A DNA stretch of 64,000 nucleotides from Hofstenia miamia (GCA_004352715.1 SCFE01000003.1:4364822-4428821), one strand, 5' to 3'. Numbered from the stretch's first letter, positions 21,353 to 32,999 are shown. The notes: a model not told the origin generated them from the letters alone. A program made the numbers and translations.

Positions 21353-22180
21353 TTGTCTAATATAATACTGGCAGATGAATCCACGGATATTTCCAACATT
21401 TAGCACCTTAGCATTGCTCTTCATTATGTCAATAAAGAACTAGTGTTAAAAATTTGACCGCTTTTGCTACACTAGAAGAGGTTACTGCTGAAGCAATTTT
21501 AAAGGAAATGTTGCAATATTTTGATAATATTGGTATTAATAAAAACAAAATTGTTGGCCAAGGATGTGATGATGCATCCATAATGTCTGATCATACATCT
21601 GCTGTTCAAAAAGAACTCAATGTTGAGCTAAATGCATTATTTGTTCACTGCTTTGGTCTTCATTGTTTAAACCTCATTNTCTCATTCTTTTCGCTATTAA
21701 TCCGCGCGCTGGCCCCACGACCTTTGACTTTGCGCATAGCACGCCTTAATGGGTTTGGAATATTTTTGCACATATCAAGAAATAGTCAACGTTCCTTGTT
21801 GTTTACATGGGCTCAAAACTGATGAATGTTTAATAATGATAGATATTTGGTAAGAAACACAACATTCATGTACAAGATAAAATTGTTTAATAAATCTTCC
21901 GCGCTACAATTCTCTCTATGATTACAGGTGTTTACACTACATTTGGTCTTCATTGTTTAAACCTCATTACTAACAATGACTCATCAGTAAATTGTATATA
22001 CAATGCATGCGATATTATTTGAGAAACTGTAAAAATATTTTGCTCAAGTCCAAAAAGGTAGTTGATTATAGGAATTAAGATTGCATCATTGTGTGTTATG
22101 CACTGGTCATCCAAATATCAAAGTATTTGAAAATTTGGTAATTATAAAGCTATTCACTGCTTTGCAATTTTAGTGTGAGA
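21353..22180 (+). mobile_element. hAT transposon remnant 2, interrupted by an LTR patch
   Basis: A second, better-preserved hAT core starts directly after the C-terminus of remnant 1: IILADESTDISNI then HLSIALHYVNKELV, then ATLEEVTAEAILKEMLQYFD, NKIVGQGCDDASIMSD and LFVHCFGLHCLNLI (the H-C-x-A-H-x-L-N-L block). After the interruption at 21,679-21,941 it resumes with CSSPKR and a decayed T-R-W-like block near 22,100. A 27-bp piece of hAT (ending TTTAAACCTCATT) is present on both sides of the interruption. It is dead by stops and frameshifts. Confidence 0.8.
21820..21941 (-). repeat. Gypsy-B LTR copy (about 122 bp)
   Basis: Plus-strand edges TGATGAATG and TTTACACTACA give TG...CA ends. It matches the 5' LTR remnant at 26,948-27,020 and the 3' LTR remnant at 23,116-23,194, and so shows the whole LTR. 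No target duplication flanks it, and the region 21,680-21,819 to its left is unrelated to the hAT, so this insertion is probably a mis-joined contig piece. Confidence 0.75.
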
Positions 22181-22378
22181 GTAGTGAGTGAGAAAGGTGT
22201 TCAAAAGCTTTTAAATAGAAAGCTTACTATTTAAATGTAATGGAATCATCTCAATTTGTATATTCCCTAAGTGTAATTTCAAAGTATTCATTATACATGG
22301 AACCATTGGTTATAGGCAGCTGCAATCTGTTTCTATAAATATAGAAAATGTCAAATCCTTGCTTTGAAAACTTCTATG

Positions 22379-22411
<33 letters not shown>

Positions 22412-23115
22412 NNNNNNNNNNNNNNNNNNNNNNNNNNNNNNNNNNNNNNNNNNNNNNNNNNNNNNNNNNNNNNNNNNNNNNNNNNNNNNNNNNNNNNNNN
22501 NNNNNNNNNNNNNNNNNNNNNNNNNNNNNNNNNNNNNNNNNNNNNNNNNNNNNNNNNNNNNNNNNNNNNNNNNNNNNNNNNNNNNNNNNNNNNNNNNNNN
22601 NNNNNNNNNNNNNNNNNNNNNNNNNNNNNNNNNNNNNNNNNNNNNNNNNNNNNNNNNNNNNNNNNNNNNNNNNNNNNNNNNNNNNNNNNNNNNNNNNNNN
22701 NNNNNNNNNNNNNNNNNNNNNNNNNNNNNNNNNNNNNNNNNNNNNNNNNNNNNNNNNNNNNNNNNNNNNNNNNNNNNNNNNNNNNNNNNNNNNNNNNNNN
22801 NNNNNNNNNNNNNNNNNNNNNNNNNNNNNNNNNNNNNNNNNNNNNNNNNNNNNNNNNNNNNNNNNNNNNNNNNNNNNNNNNNNNNNNNNNNNNNNNNNNN
22901 NNNNNNNNNNNNNNNNNNNNNNNNNNNNNNNNNNNNNNNNNNNNNNNNNNNNNNNNNNNNNNNNNNNNNNNNNNNNNNNNNNNNNNNNNNNNNNNNNNNN
23001 NNNNNNNNNNNNNNNNNNNNNNNNNNNNNNNNNNNNNNNNNNNNNNNNNNNNNNNNNNNNNNNNNNNNNNNNNNNNNNNNNNNNNNNNNNNNNNNNNNNN
23101 NNNNNNNNNNNNNNN
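22412..23115. other. Assembly gap (704 N)
   Basis: Run of N immediately after an (AT)n array at 22,381-22,411 and followed by a Gypsy-B LTR fragment. No content can be inferred. Confidence 1.
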
Positions 23116-23194
23116 CATTCATGTACAAGATAAAATTGTTTAATAAATCTTCCGCGCTACAATTCTCTCTATGATTACAGGTGTTTACACTACA
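23116..23194 (-). repeat. Gypsy-B 3' LTR (partial)
   Basis: Ends TTTACACTACA on the plus strand at 23,194, the outer TGTAGTGTAAAC start in element sense. Its other side is lost in the gap at 23,115. It is identical over its length to 21,863-21,941. Confidence 0.8.
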
Positions 23195-23266
23195 AATTGT
23201 ACTTGTAGTTATGGTGATATTTAGATTTTTTCGATCACGAAGTCTGTTTGCAATATTATCGCATTG

Positions 23267-23571
23267 CTGATCTTCACGATGTGATACTGTTTTTTCAAGA
23301 AACAAGGATTCGTCATCATCACTGTCATAATTAGAAACCTGGTTATTAGGAGAGTTTTGTGATGGTGTAATCCCAACACTCTGGATGGAGCACCAAACNA
23401 ACTGCTGGCATCAGTGTAGAGTGATAACTCTTTTTTGGGATCATAAGCTTTCAATGTTGGTGCTCTGCTCAAATGCTTAATAATTCATGGCTATGGCTTG
23501 TTCATTTCCCCAAAGAAAAGATGTGCCTTTTTTACGAAGGCGATAAAGAGGTTCAACAATATTTGAGAAAN
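23267..23571 (-). repeat. Duplicated Gypsy-B pieces between single-N joins
   Basis: 23,267-23,398 is identical to 23,572-23,703 (132 bp, integrase C-terminal region). 23,400-23,570 is a copy of 24,980-25,155 (RNase H region) with one substitution and one 5-bp deletion. Single N bases at 23,399 and 23,571 mark the joins. Removing the insert restores the natural integrase-to-LTR order. Confidence 0.85.
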
Positions 23572-23702
23572 CTGATCTTCACGATGTGATACTGTTTTTT
23601 CAAGAAACAAGGATTCGTCATCATCACTGTCATAATTAGAAACCTGGTTATTAGGAGAGTTTTGTGATGGTGTAATCCCAACACTCTGGATGGAGCACCA
23701 AA

Positions 23703-24294
23703 CATCTTTAACTTCTTCATTAGTAAATCTGAATTGAGAATTCGAAACTAGTTCAGCGGGAGCAGTAGCAGATCCACGTGAAGGAGTGGTACGAAGGGTT
23801 AAAAGAATTCTCTGAAGGTACGAATCAATAGCACCAAGATTAGGACTCCACAGCATCAATGAACTCTTTATTGTTTGAACCATGCGTTCAGCTCTGCCAT
23901 TTGAAACTTGATGACGAGTAGGTGAGAATTTCTGTTCACATCCAATGCCTTTCAACCAATCGTTGAGCTCCATACTTCGGAATTCGGCTGCATTATCGCT
24001 TACAAGTTGCGCTGGTACACCAAATGTTGCAAAGATTCTTCGCAATGTACTTTTTACTGTTTCAATTTTTCTATTTGGAAGAATGTGACACTCTGGCCAG
24101 CCAGTGCATGAATCTACAACAATGAACATATATTTATTGGGTATTAGCGATGACTCTGCAAAGTCCATGTGAACTCTTTGAAATGGCAAATATGTGGTCT
24201 CCCATTTGTCGGTGGCGTCAGTTATTCGGTAGGATTCCTTTTCCATGCATTTGTTGCAGCTTTCAATGAACCGCTTAACTTAATTATCCATACC
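23703..24294 (-). pseudogene. Gypsy-B integrase
   Basis: The zinc-binding module begins in the preceding RT/RNase H frame (HSGHFGFNRTIAYLRR) and finishes with SCNKC after a TAA stop at 24,280. The catalytic core then reads HMDFAESSL (first Asp), VSDNAAEFRSM (second Asp) and SNGRAERMVQTIKSS (catalytic Glu), the complete D-D-E set. The C-terminal region continues through QVSNYDSDDDESLFLE to about 23,220. It would join element cDNA to chromosomal DNA. Apart from the one stop in the zinc finger linker it looks intact. Confidence 0.88.
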
Positions 24295-25836
24295 CAGCCA
24301 CCAACAATTTCGTCGAAGGTAAGCAATGGTTCTATTGAACCCAAAATGTCCACTGTGCGCAATTGAGATACATTTGTCACGAAGAATTGCAGGAACAACA
24401 TATTTATCTCCTCTCATTAGGTACTTATTAACTATACTTAGTTGAGACTTAATACGTTTAAAGGGGCGTTCAGTTTGTGAGCAATCAGACCATACGTTTG
24501 TCTTTAAATGCCTTTTAATTGATTGCAGCTGAGTATCTAGAATAGTCTCATTTGCGAGCTCGTCTGGGTCAATGATGTTACTATTAAATGCAATTAGATC
24601 ATTCACAGATTGAGCGCCATCCTCAATTAATGTTGGATCCTCAACTCGACTTAAGCAATCAGCATGTTGTAGAGTTGTTGGTTTTAAATACGTAACTTCA
24701 TAATCATAATGCATTAATGTAATTGCCCATCTTTGGAGACGTGCTGAGGTATTTTGTGGAAGAGCTTTATTAGGGTCTAGTATAAATTCAAGTGGCCTGT
24801 GATCAGTGAAAACCCTAAAGAACTGTCCTATCAGAAACTGCCGTAATTTATCCACCGCCCAAACTATTGCCAGAGCTTCCTTTTCAATCATTGAATAATT
24901 CCGTTCACAGTCTGATAGAGTGCGGGAAAGATAATATATGGGATGTCCTTCTTGTGTAAGGATGGCAACCAAAGCAAAACTGCTGGCATCAGTGTAGAGT
25001 GATAACTCTTTTTTGGGATCATAAGCTTTCAATGTTGGTGCTCCGCTCAAATGCTTAATAATAGATTTCATGGCTATGGCTTGTTCATTTCCCCAAAGAA
25101 AAGATGTGCCTTTTTTACGAAGGCGATAAAGAGGTTCAACAATATTTGAGAAATCCGGAATGAACTTCGCGAACCAGTTTGCAAGGCCTAATAATCGATC
25201 AAGAGCTTTCCTGTCCGTTGGAATTGGAAGATGTTCCAGTACAGAAACACGATCAGGGTCTGGACTAATACTCTTTGCCGATATTATGTATCCTAGGAAT
25301 TTAATGGAGTTTGACTTGAAAATTGATTTCTCCTCAGAAATTGTACACCTGCCTTTCTTTAATTTCTGTAATACATTTTGAAGAATTTTGTCAAGTTGTT
25401 TTTCAGAATTAGCAGACACGAGTATGTCATCTTGAAAGACCACTAAAAGCTGCCTTAATTCAGGCCTTAATATCATTTCTAATGCCTTTTGAAAGATAGC
25501 CAATTCTGTTTTAATGCCTTGTGGAAGTCGTAGAAAGCGAAATAAACCCCATGGTGTTGTAATAGTAGTTATTCCACGACTTGATTCCGGGAGTTTAATT
25601 TGAAAATAAGCATCTTTCAAGTCAATTCTAGCAAAGCATTTTGCATCTTTTAATTTTCCTAGTATTTTCTCGACGTTTGGTACTGAATATGAATCCTTGA
25701 GAATCGCCTTGTTCACTCCACTGGCTTTATAATCACATGTGAGACGAATTTTACTATTTGGTTTTTTAACGAGAACCATTGGACTTGCCCAGTCAGCCCC
25801 TCCTTCCACTCGTTCAATTATTCCAGAACGAACCAT
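24280..25836 (-). pseudogene. Gypsy-B reverse transcriptase and RNase H
   Basis: A 518-codon frame. RT: WASPMVLVKKPNSKIRLTCD (fingers), FARIDLKDAYFQIKL (first catalytic Asp), FRFLRLPQGI, and LVVFQDDILVSA, where F-Q-D-D replaces the usual Y-x-D-D and keeps both catalytic Asp. RNase H: LSLYTDASSFALVAIL, IEKEALAIVWAVDKLR and FRVFTDHRPLEFIL supply the D-E-D residues. It ends with CLSRVED and the start of the integrase zinc finger. A single TGA at 25,852-25,854 separates it from the protease frame. The function is copying element RNA into DNA and degrading the RNA template. Confidence 0.92.
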
Positions 25837-25851
25837 GTTATCAAGTTGTTG

Positions 25852-26187
25852 TCAAACCGTTTCTTGCCATTCTAAATTGCGAAACTGCATGAGACAACTG
25901 AGCACGCCAATTATTATTAGACTTTGACCATTGGAAATCATTAGCTTAGGAATTGATTTAGCCTTTTTGAGTTTAGATGAGCCTAATTGTTGCCAGATGA
26001 CTTCCAATATTACTGATCGGGATGCCCCAGTATCCAGAATAAATTTCATTGTGTGTGCCTTGCCATTTATTTCCAAAGAACATTTTTCCCATTGAAATTT
26101 GTTATCTTTAATAACAAATACGAAATTCTGGGGTTCATTGTCGGAATCACTTACTATATTATTTGGATCCTCTATATCCTCATCCAC
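25852..26187 (-). pseudogene. Gypsy-B aspartic protease
   Basis: About 110 residues with the intact active-site loop FILDTGASRSVI (D-T-G) and upstream beta strands FVFVIKDNKFQWEKCSLEIN. It lies in the -1 frame relative to gag. A run of six A (minus strand, 26,204-26,209) near the end of the gag frame could support -1 ribosomal frameshifting, as is common in Gypsy elements, though the frame register does not give a canonical slippery heptamer. Role: cleavage of the Gag-Pol precursor. Confidence 0.88.
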
Positions 26188-26192
26188 TACAT

Positions 26193-26948
26193 TTACAGAA
26201 TTGTTTTTTGCTTGCAGTATTTAGCAAAATGATTCATCTTATGACATCTCATGCATGTCTTACCGAAGGCTTTACAAAATTTACTTCCATATGGATGTTC
26301 ATGTCCACAGCAAGAGCAAAGACTCTTGCTTGTTTTGGAAGGACTGTATTTATTTTCTTTTTTCACAAAACATATATCCGTTTTTGATGTCTTCGTGGGA
26401 GTAAAAACATCAACATTCTCAAGGTTATGAATATATGCAACTGCCTGTGAAAGTGTTAATTTACTGTTTGTTTGTAGTTCGTTTATTAATTTTCTTTGAT
26501 GCTCTTTATTGAAAATGCCAGTAATGAATTGAGCCATGACAAGTTCGGCATCAATATCAAAAACATTTTTTAATGATTAGAAATCGCAATGTTCAGAAGC
26601 AAATTTAAGTTGATTTAAGAAATTAGAGGCTTTTTCACCTTCTTTTTGAGAAAGTGAATGAAACTTAGATCTTTCAGCCCAAATTAACCTTTTTTCGGGT
26701 TGTAGGAAGTTAGGATATTCTTTTTCAATTACAGTAAAAGGGGTTGATTCAATTTCCTTGGGACGTAATATACAAATGGCTTTTTCAAGTGCAGATATTC
26801 CACAAGTAGCCATGAAAAAGTTAGTCATTTGAAATTCAGAATTGTCTTCATAATTTTTGACTTTGCATTTAGCTTTAAATTGGACGATCCAGGTTTTTGC
26901 ATGGTCGTAATCATCGATAGGCATTTCTTGATTTGCTGTCGGCGCCAT
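26193..26948 (-). pseudogene. Gypsy-B gag with two zinc knuckles
   Basis: Starts at ATGGCGCC (26,946-26,948), the start codon overlapping the primer binding site. The capsid part includes WIVQFKAKCKV, ISALEKAICILRP, RSKFHSLSQKEGEKASNFLN and AQFITGIFNKEHQRKLI. One TAA at about 26,575 breaks the frame. The C-terminus holds CSCCGHEHPYGSKFC and CMRCHKMNHFAKYC, a zinc-binding pair typical of nucleocapsid domains. This second motif is a proper CCHC knuckle; the first is an unusual C-x2-C-x2-H variant. Confidence 0.87.
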
Positions 26949-27020
26949 GATGAATGTATAATAATGATAGATATTTGGTAAGAAACACAACATTCATGCA
27001 CAAGATAAAATTGTTTAATA
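26930..27020 (-). repeat. Gypsy-B 5' LTR remnant and primer binding site
   Basis: LTR sequence 26,948-27,020 (plus-strand edge TGATGAATG) stops matching the full LTR at about 27,020, so the outer 50 bp are lost. On the minus strand TGGCGCCGACAGC starts exactly at the LTR edge (26,947 downward) and is the primer binding site, beginning TGGCGCC as in tRNA-Lys-type sites. Confidence 0.75.
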
Positions 27021-27723
27021 AACAAAAACCTTATCAATACATGAACATTAGTGTAACATCACTGGGATTCACGCAAGTGCGCTTGACAATTAAACATAGT
27101 TAAAGCTGTTCTGTATTTACAATAAATGCTTGGTCTTATGTACAAATTATTATATAATTATTTACAAATTACAAGTTAAACTTAGTCTTGCCAATGCTAA
27201 CAACCAGTGTCCAATGCAGATTGATCCGGGGTAAACCACTAATTCGGTATTCTGACTCCAAAAGAAGGGTACTCCATGGCAATAGAAATGCACGATATAA
27301 ACCTATTCCATCCCTGATACCATTGAAACCAATGATCAATAGCTAAACATAACTGAGCTTTCTTTAGGTAACAAGAAGAGTTGCGTTCACCAATTCCATA
27401 TGGCATCACACCAAATATCCACGAGCTACATGTTTTCTACGAGAAAATAAGTGGTGCTGCCCTATGTGTCTCATTTTGTATTATCTATCCCTAGACCTAC
27501 ATATAGATAATAAACAAGATAAATAGCATGTAATTACCATGCATTCGTGCAGTCTAACAGGCATGATATGTGCTTTGGCCAAACAAAAAGGAAGGAACAA
27601 TTTTTTATTAACTAGCCATATACCTATACCTAACCAAATGTGTCCATATCCAGGGTGAAGAATCAAGAAGCTATTAGTCACAACTCATTCCAACATGATT
27701 CCCAAATTATCATTGGGGTGAAG

Positions 27724-28358
27724 GGCGCCGTGAGAAACTCCCTAATGAGGGGCAAAAAATTTTTGCATGCGTGATATTTTAGAAAACTATTTTTATTGAA
27801 AAAATATTTTATTTCAAATCAATTTCTTGTTGAGAAAATTTAATCATTTAATTGAAAGAGAAAATGAGAAGAAACTTATTTTCCAAATATTTGATTATCC
27901 GAAGTAATGTGCTAGAATCTGCTTTAATCTCCCATCCGGTGTGTAAAAAAATATGAATATAGGCCTAGGGTTGTTATATCTGATTTACTGCATTTCAAAT
28001 GAAAGTAGATTTTAAAATGACATAATTATTTTTCAAATATTGATCAAAGAATTTAAGATTTTTTGCAACGATCTAGAAAAAATTTTTATTTACCTAAAAA
28101 TATGTATTCTTAGTAGTATAATTCATATGTATCTATATACATTAGAATTGAAAAATGGATAAATGTACTTCATGCAGTAATAATATGTTTCAATACATTT
28201 AGAGCAATACTAAATACATTTTAAATTTACTTAAATCAAGCAATATTAAGAAATTCGGAATTTCAATTTGATAAAACTCTAGTCAATTCAATCAACTCAC
28301 CATGCAAGAAGAGAGGGTAGTTGCTCTCTCTTGCCCCCCCCCCACCGCTCACGGCGCC
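27724..28358. mobile_element. Candidate MITE with GGCGCCGTGAG inverted ends
   Basis: GGCGCCGTGAG at 27,724-27,734 is matched by its reverse complement at 28,348-28,358. A few bases inward both ends carry a GGGGCAA block. The 635-bp interior is AT-rich without an open frame. Target duplications are not evident. The GC-rich ends in AT-rich surroundings support a transposon, but the repeat is short. Confidence 0.4.
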
Positions 28359-28399
28359 TATAGTTGGAGCCTATCTAATTCTTACCATATCAAATAAGG

Positions 28400-31300
28400 A
28401 TACTTAAAAACTGCAAGTGCAAGAGGCAAAATAGCACTAGCTAAACTAATTGATTCTATTGAATGAATAACTGATTAACTTAGGTTTATATACAAATGAT
28501 TAATACCTACAATTTTTTACAAATTTTTCCTCGTTAGTAAAGTTAAATTTAAGCAACATAAATTTGAATAAAGGGTACAATCAAATACTGCACATTTCAA
28601 ATAATTATCATCAAAATTAGAAAAAATTCAAATTTATGAAATTGAATAAAAAGAAATCAAATCAATCATTTAGCACTACAAAATAAATATTAAAAGTATA
28701 TATTAGGTAATTTTAATATAATGTATATAGGGGTAACCAAGGAAACTTTTTATATTAGTCTTCCCTGGTTACCACAGCTATGACCCTATTGTTTATTTGA
28801 GACCCTAGACTTTCACTATTAGTTCTTACTAGTCTAATAGGTGTAATCAACTAAATATAGCGGCCCTGATCACTCCCCAAGTGACACTACACCCCTTTGC
28901 ATACATTAAACTTTGGTTGGTAATTTTAGGGGCAACCCTAATAGCAACTTTTGAGCTTCATTTCAGAGGCTAGCTCTTCATCCCAACTTTTAACAGTGGC
29001 ATACTGCAGCCTTTTGGAAACTGCATGATAGCCTCTTGTATTTCAATATTGACATCTCACGTGCCCTTTCACTGATAATGCAATGAGCTCATATGCTGTT
29101 ATAGCATTAAGTGAATATATTGTAGAAGCACTTGTATAGTCATATCCCTTTGAGGATGATCAGTAGAGTCATAGTGGCATCAGTGTCACTATTATGGGCG
29201 TATTCTTCTCTTATCATTTTATCATGTTAATAGTGAGGGAAGACTGAGTGTAGTAAGTTGGTTTGTGTGACCTCATCAAAAAACGGAGGCATAGTGGTCG
29301 ACCTGATCCCAGGCCATTAGTTCTGGATTGGGTGATATCTGCTCACTCCATAGTAACAACCTCAACTCATTTGGTTACACCATAGTATTTAGTCAATATT
29401 TCTATGTTTTTAATCCAGGCAGGTTCCCCTTTCTTATGCAGGTCTAGAAGAATAATCTTCCTTTCAATGAAAACTCTCTTGCAATTGTAGCGATCAATTA
29501 ACTTTCTATTGGCCCTCTGATACTTGTAAGATTTGATGTGTAACCTAGCAGCACCAGCTCTGTTTACATAGTTCTTACTGGTAGTGGTGTGGATCTGGAT
29601 AATTTTCTTTTTCCTCACTCTCCATACTGAAAGTATCAGCAGGGATTTTAGGCAAGGGGTGGTGTACACAATATGTTGGTGGTTCAGATGTTGTTGTCTA
29701 GCTCTGAGAAGACGACTCTTTTTCCTAATTTGGTGATTCCTATTGTCATGAGGTAATTAATAAAGCCACCATCTATGGAGCTCCAGAGCTTTTTGCTGAG
29801 TCCATGGTTCTTTAAGGTCTCTGCAAATGGAATCTTAATTGTGGTGCACTCAAATTTGAGAGCTAGCTGTTGAACTGATAGCTGATTCATGACTAGTTCT
29901 TCCATAGTGAGTATCTGAGTTAAAATTTTCATAAACATGAATACATCTTGATTGGGTGTTTCTTTGTACTTCCTATCTTGAAATTCAAGTTCCCCTAATT
30001 CACTAACCTCTGAAGTCTTATCAATAATGAGGATTCTCTCCTCCTCAGTGATTGACCACTTCATGGTAGGCCTCTGCTCCATGATGCAGAATTTCACTTT
30101 GATAATTCTACTGCAAAGTATGCAAACAATTTCTCTTCCCTGAAAAATTGTTCTGTGATGTTGGTGTTTTGTTTAACTGTTGTGCCTCATGCTGAGTCTC
30201 TACAATTTGGTTATAAGAACACTGGGGATATTCATACCCCTTGAGGTCAAATAAAATCTTATTCTTAGTGAGCAGATCACACTGCTCTACCATTCAACAA
30301 AATGTTCAGGTAGAGCTGGAAAGTAATTAAATTTCATTTTGGATGTGGCACCCCACATGTCTTTTTTGAGTGTATTTGTGAATATGTTTATATCTGAATA
30401 ACAAATACCTAATCTGTTGCTAATAATAATAGGGCTCCCACTAGTAGCATGTAAAATTGTTCAACTTGATTCATCACTTTTTTGTTCTTCTCAAGTGAAG
30501 TTATGATGTGAACATGTTGTAATGCCCAGTTTTTGCCTTTCCAGTATCTTGGGCAAATAGTGATCTCATGTGGGTTCAGAGCTGCCATCTTCTTGCTCTC
30601 TTTCCAGATAATGGGTAGCTGCACTGTTAGAGTCTTTGTTAAGAAAATTGCTAGCAGCCATTTGGATCCTCTTGCATAGATATCTGGCATTCAATCTGCA
30701 GCAAACAGCTTTCCTTCAAAGTTCTCATTCATTTCATATACCCATTTTATCTTAGTTAATAATCATTCTACCAACTATGTTAACAGTTCAATGGACTGGA
30801 AACATCAATACCAGGTCATTCTCCCTTGATTTGGCATTTACTTTTCAGACATTTCCACATTTCAGCAATCTTTTCCAGTAGCTGTCAACATTGGGAAAAG
30901 GCAAACCTTACTTGGTGGTTGTTGACACTTGTAATATTAGTCTTAGGGTTGAACAGCTCCAGAGTCTGTGCCTCTATGGCAGTATCAAGTATAAGGTGTT
31001 TATCTACAATCATATGATGTGTCAGGATCTTTCAACATAAGAGGAGATCAATGTAGATAAGTTAAGCAGTGGATATGTTGGAGGAATAGACATTCACAGC
31101 TTTGTACTCACTCTTATTAATCATTAAGAAGTTTTCCATTCTGATGTGCAGCATTTTAATTTCATATGATGTGGACTCTTGACATTCTTCTCATAAGGCA
31201 AGTGCCAATCAAATACTCTCAAGGTTAGTTATGTGGAACACAATTTTGAGTTGCTTCATTGCATCCTTTCACTGCACTTCCCCTATGCTGAAAAAAATAG

Positions 31301-32250
31301 GTAAATTTTTTAAAGTTGATATTTAAACTTTTCTAGCTCATGCTGATATGTCATAAATTTACTCAAGTGTTTCAGCTGGAAATCTTCACCATGCATGGTG
31401 TGGACTATGCTTCTCCAGTAGTGTTGACTCAAACCCACTAGCATCCACAAGTGATAGCAAGTGATGGTGCTCACCTTAGGACATTGTTTAGTGTCCATGG
31501 GTAATGGGACCACATCAATGGAGCATTCCAGGCTTTTACCATTGTATTGCCACTGTATTTCAGTGATATTTTTTTCCTATAAACCTTCTTGAATGAGTTC
31601 AGTGGCCTTGTGTGTGGCCATAAAGTACAGATGCACAACTTCATCTCCAACCTTCAACATCCTTAGTTTCTAGAACCCAGATGTATGTGAATGAATAATA
31701 GGCAAAGAAGAAAGCATACAACTAGTAGTGTAGGAGGATCCTGTGTCACTTAAGGGTTTGATATTATATTAATAACTCCAAAGGGGGATTGTATAGATAA
31801 ATTATCTAAATTAGTTACAATTTCCCTGGTGTGTTCATGGGTTCATTGAGTTTGATTTTTTTCCTGCAAAGCCAATTGTTTTATCATCAAAAGATCCAGC
31901 CATCATTGATAATCTGGGTGTCTGCTCTAGTAGTTGAGCTATTACTCAGCTCAATGGCCACAAGTCCAGTCTTCAACATGTTGGACCTCAATTGTCCTTC
32001 CTCTTAACCAGGCCTAGACTTTGATCTCTACAACTCTGCTGAGGAGGGCAAGTTTCTCTAATGTTTCTCTATTCTTCTGACTCTCCTTGCTTGGCTGGCA
32101 GGCATTTTTTCATTGGACTTGGGTATTCATCACTAAACAAAAGATTAGATTAAGATCACACACCATCCAGCTATGGGCATCTCTTTTAGGCCAATATTCA
32201 CTAGCATGAATTCATCATTACCATCTATTAACAATAGCATCAATATCTTT
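28400..32250. other. CpG-free block with unassigned minus-strand frames
   Basis: Minus-strand open stretches at 29,367-29,669, 29,684-30,097, 30,108-30,293, 30,409-30,690 and 31,310-31,513 succeed each other in one orientation. The last is preceded by a LRMLKVGDEVVHLYF stretch that could be an integrase C-terminal tail, and 30,409-30,690 ends in a hydrophobic FYMLLVGALLLLA segment. Position downstream of a minus-strand Gypsy RNase H suggests integrase tail and possibly an envelope-like gene, but no diagnostic motif was found. Treat as unidentified. Confidence 0.3.
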
Positions 32251-32524
32251 AATCATACATTATAAAGGTGGAAGTTGATGTTCCTACCATTACTTAAAAA
32301 TGTAATTATTATGATTAAGTGGTTTCTCAATTGTAAAGAGACATGCCCATTTAAAAGATGATTTTTTAACTTGCTTATCATCAGTAACTGGAAGTGGTGT
32401 ATATATAAATACATTATCAACCTTTTTATAAGTTTACCCATGCAATTTCTCATTGCAAACTCTCTGTTGTCAGACTTACAACATTTCTGTTTTATGATAT
32501 ACAGTTATAACAAAGCAGTGTGGT

Positions 32525-32720
32525 TCAATAATCTGTGTTTATGTTCAGGATTCCTTTTCTGTGAGTTATTGAAAACTTAAAATCATTCAGGTACTCTATC
32601 CAATGATGTAAGCATGCTGTTGTCTGTTTACATGCAGAAGTGTTTTCCTCATAAGAAATAATGAAACTTCCAAAGGGATTCAATGATGGCAATAATTTCA
32701 GTCTTTGTGGCTTCAAAGTT
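32525..32720 (-). pseudogene. Gypsy-type RNase H fragment
   Basis: The minus-strand segment LHHWIEYLNDFKFSITHRKG followed by NINTDY matches the end of Gypsy RNase H domains (L-x-R-W-x-x-x-L-x-x-Y-x-F-x-I-x-H-R-x-G-x-x-N-x-x-A-D-x-L-S-R). The A-D-x-L-S-R end is degraded. It lies left of an LTR-like sequence at 32,760 and so probably belongs to a different element from Gypsy-A copy 3. Confidence 0.65.
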
Positions 32721-32759
32721 TTCTTTTGAAAATCACAGCATTTGGTTGAAGTACTGTAT

Positions 32760-32950
32760 TGTAGAATCTGCAGTAAGCTGAGACAGACTTAAGTTAGTTG
32801 TATCCTCTTATTTAGTCTTTAATTGATTTCATTCATGAGTGAGACTCCAAGTTTTGTTCTGCTTTTTTTTTATTTAGTAGTTTTTTATCTATCTGTTAAT
32901 AAATTACAACTATATTTTAACTCTAATGGTAATGAAAGTTCTCTTTAGAT
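32760..32950 (-). repeat. Diverged Gypsy-A-like LTR
   Basis: Begins TGTAGAATCTGC on the plus strand like the two LTRs at 2.2 and 3.25 kb and keeps their order of landmarks (GTGAGACTCCAA, TTTAGTAGTTTTTT, TGTTAATAAATTA), but with extensive divergence. Next to it on the right is repeat copy B, the same arrangement as at 3.25-4.1 kb. Confidence 0.45.
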
Positions 32951-32999
32951 CATAGGCAGTAGATGACAGGGCAAAAACCCAATGCTGAACAATGCAATC

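Larger units (their letters stand above)
23116..27020 (-). mobile_element. Gypsy-B LTR retrotransposon, near complete
   Basis: Minus-strand order from right to left: truncated 5' LTR (26,948-27,020), primer binding site, gag, protease, reverse transcriptase, RNase H, integrase, truncated 3' LTR (23,116-23,194). This domain order is the Ty3/Gypsy order. Only three in-frame stops and one frame change interrupt about 3.2 kb of coding sequence, so it is the youngest retroelement here. The segment 23,267-23,571 duplicates parts of it at two single-N joins. LTRs of about 122 bp are short for the group. Confidence 0.92.

Noticed and set aside
21652-21968. 27-bp direct repeats flanking the LTR patch as a target-site duplication
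   Set aside because: Gypsy elements make 4-6 bp duplications; 27 bp with an adjacent N is better explained by a contig join.
22310-23305. Frames spanning the 704-N gap
   Set aside because: Most residues are unknown; the frames exist only because N is not a stop. The real content is Gypsy-B integrase tail and LTR.
26204-26209. A6 run as a canonical -1 frameshift heptamer between Gypsy-B gag and pol
   Set aside because: The codon register does not fit X-XXY-YYZ; I keep only the statement that frames differ by -1 near an A run.
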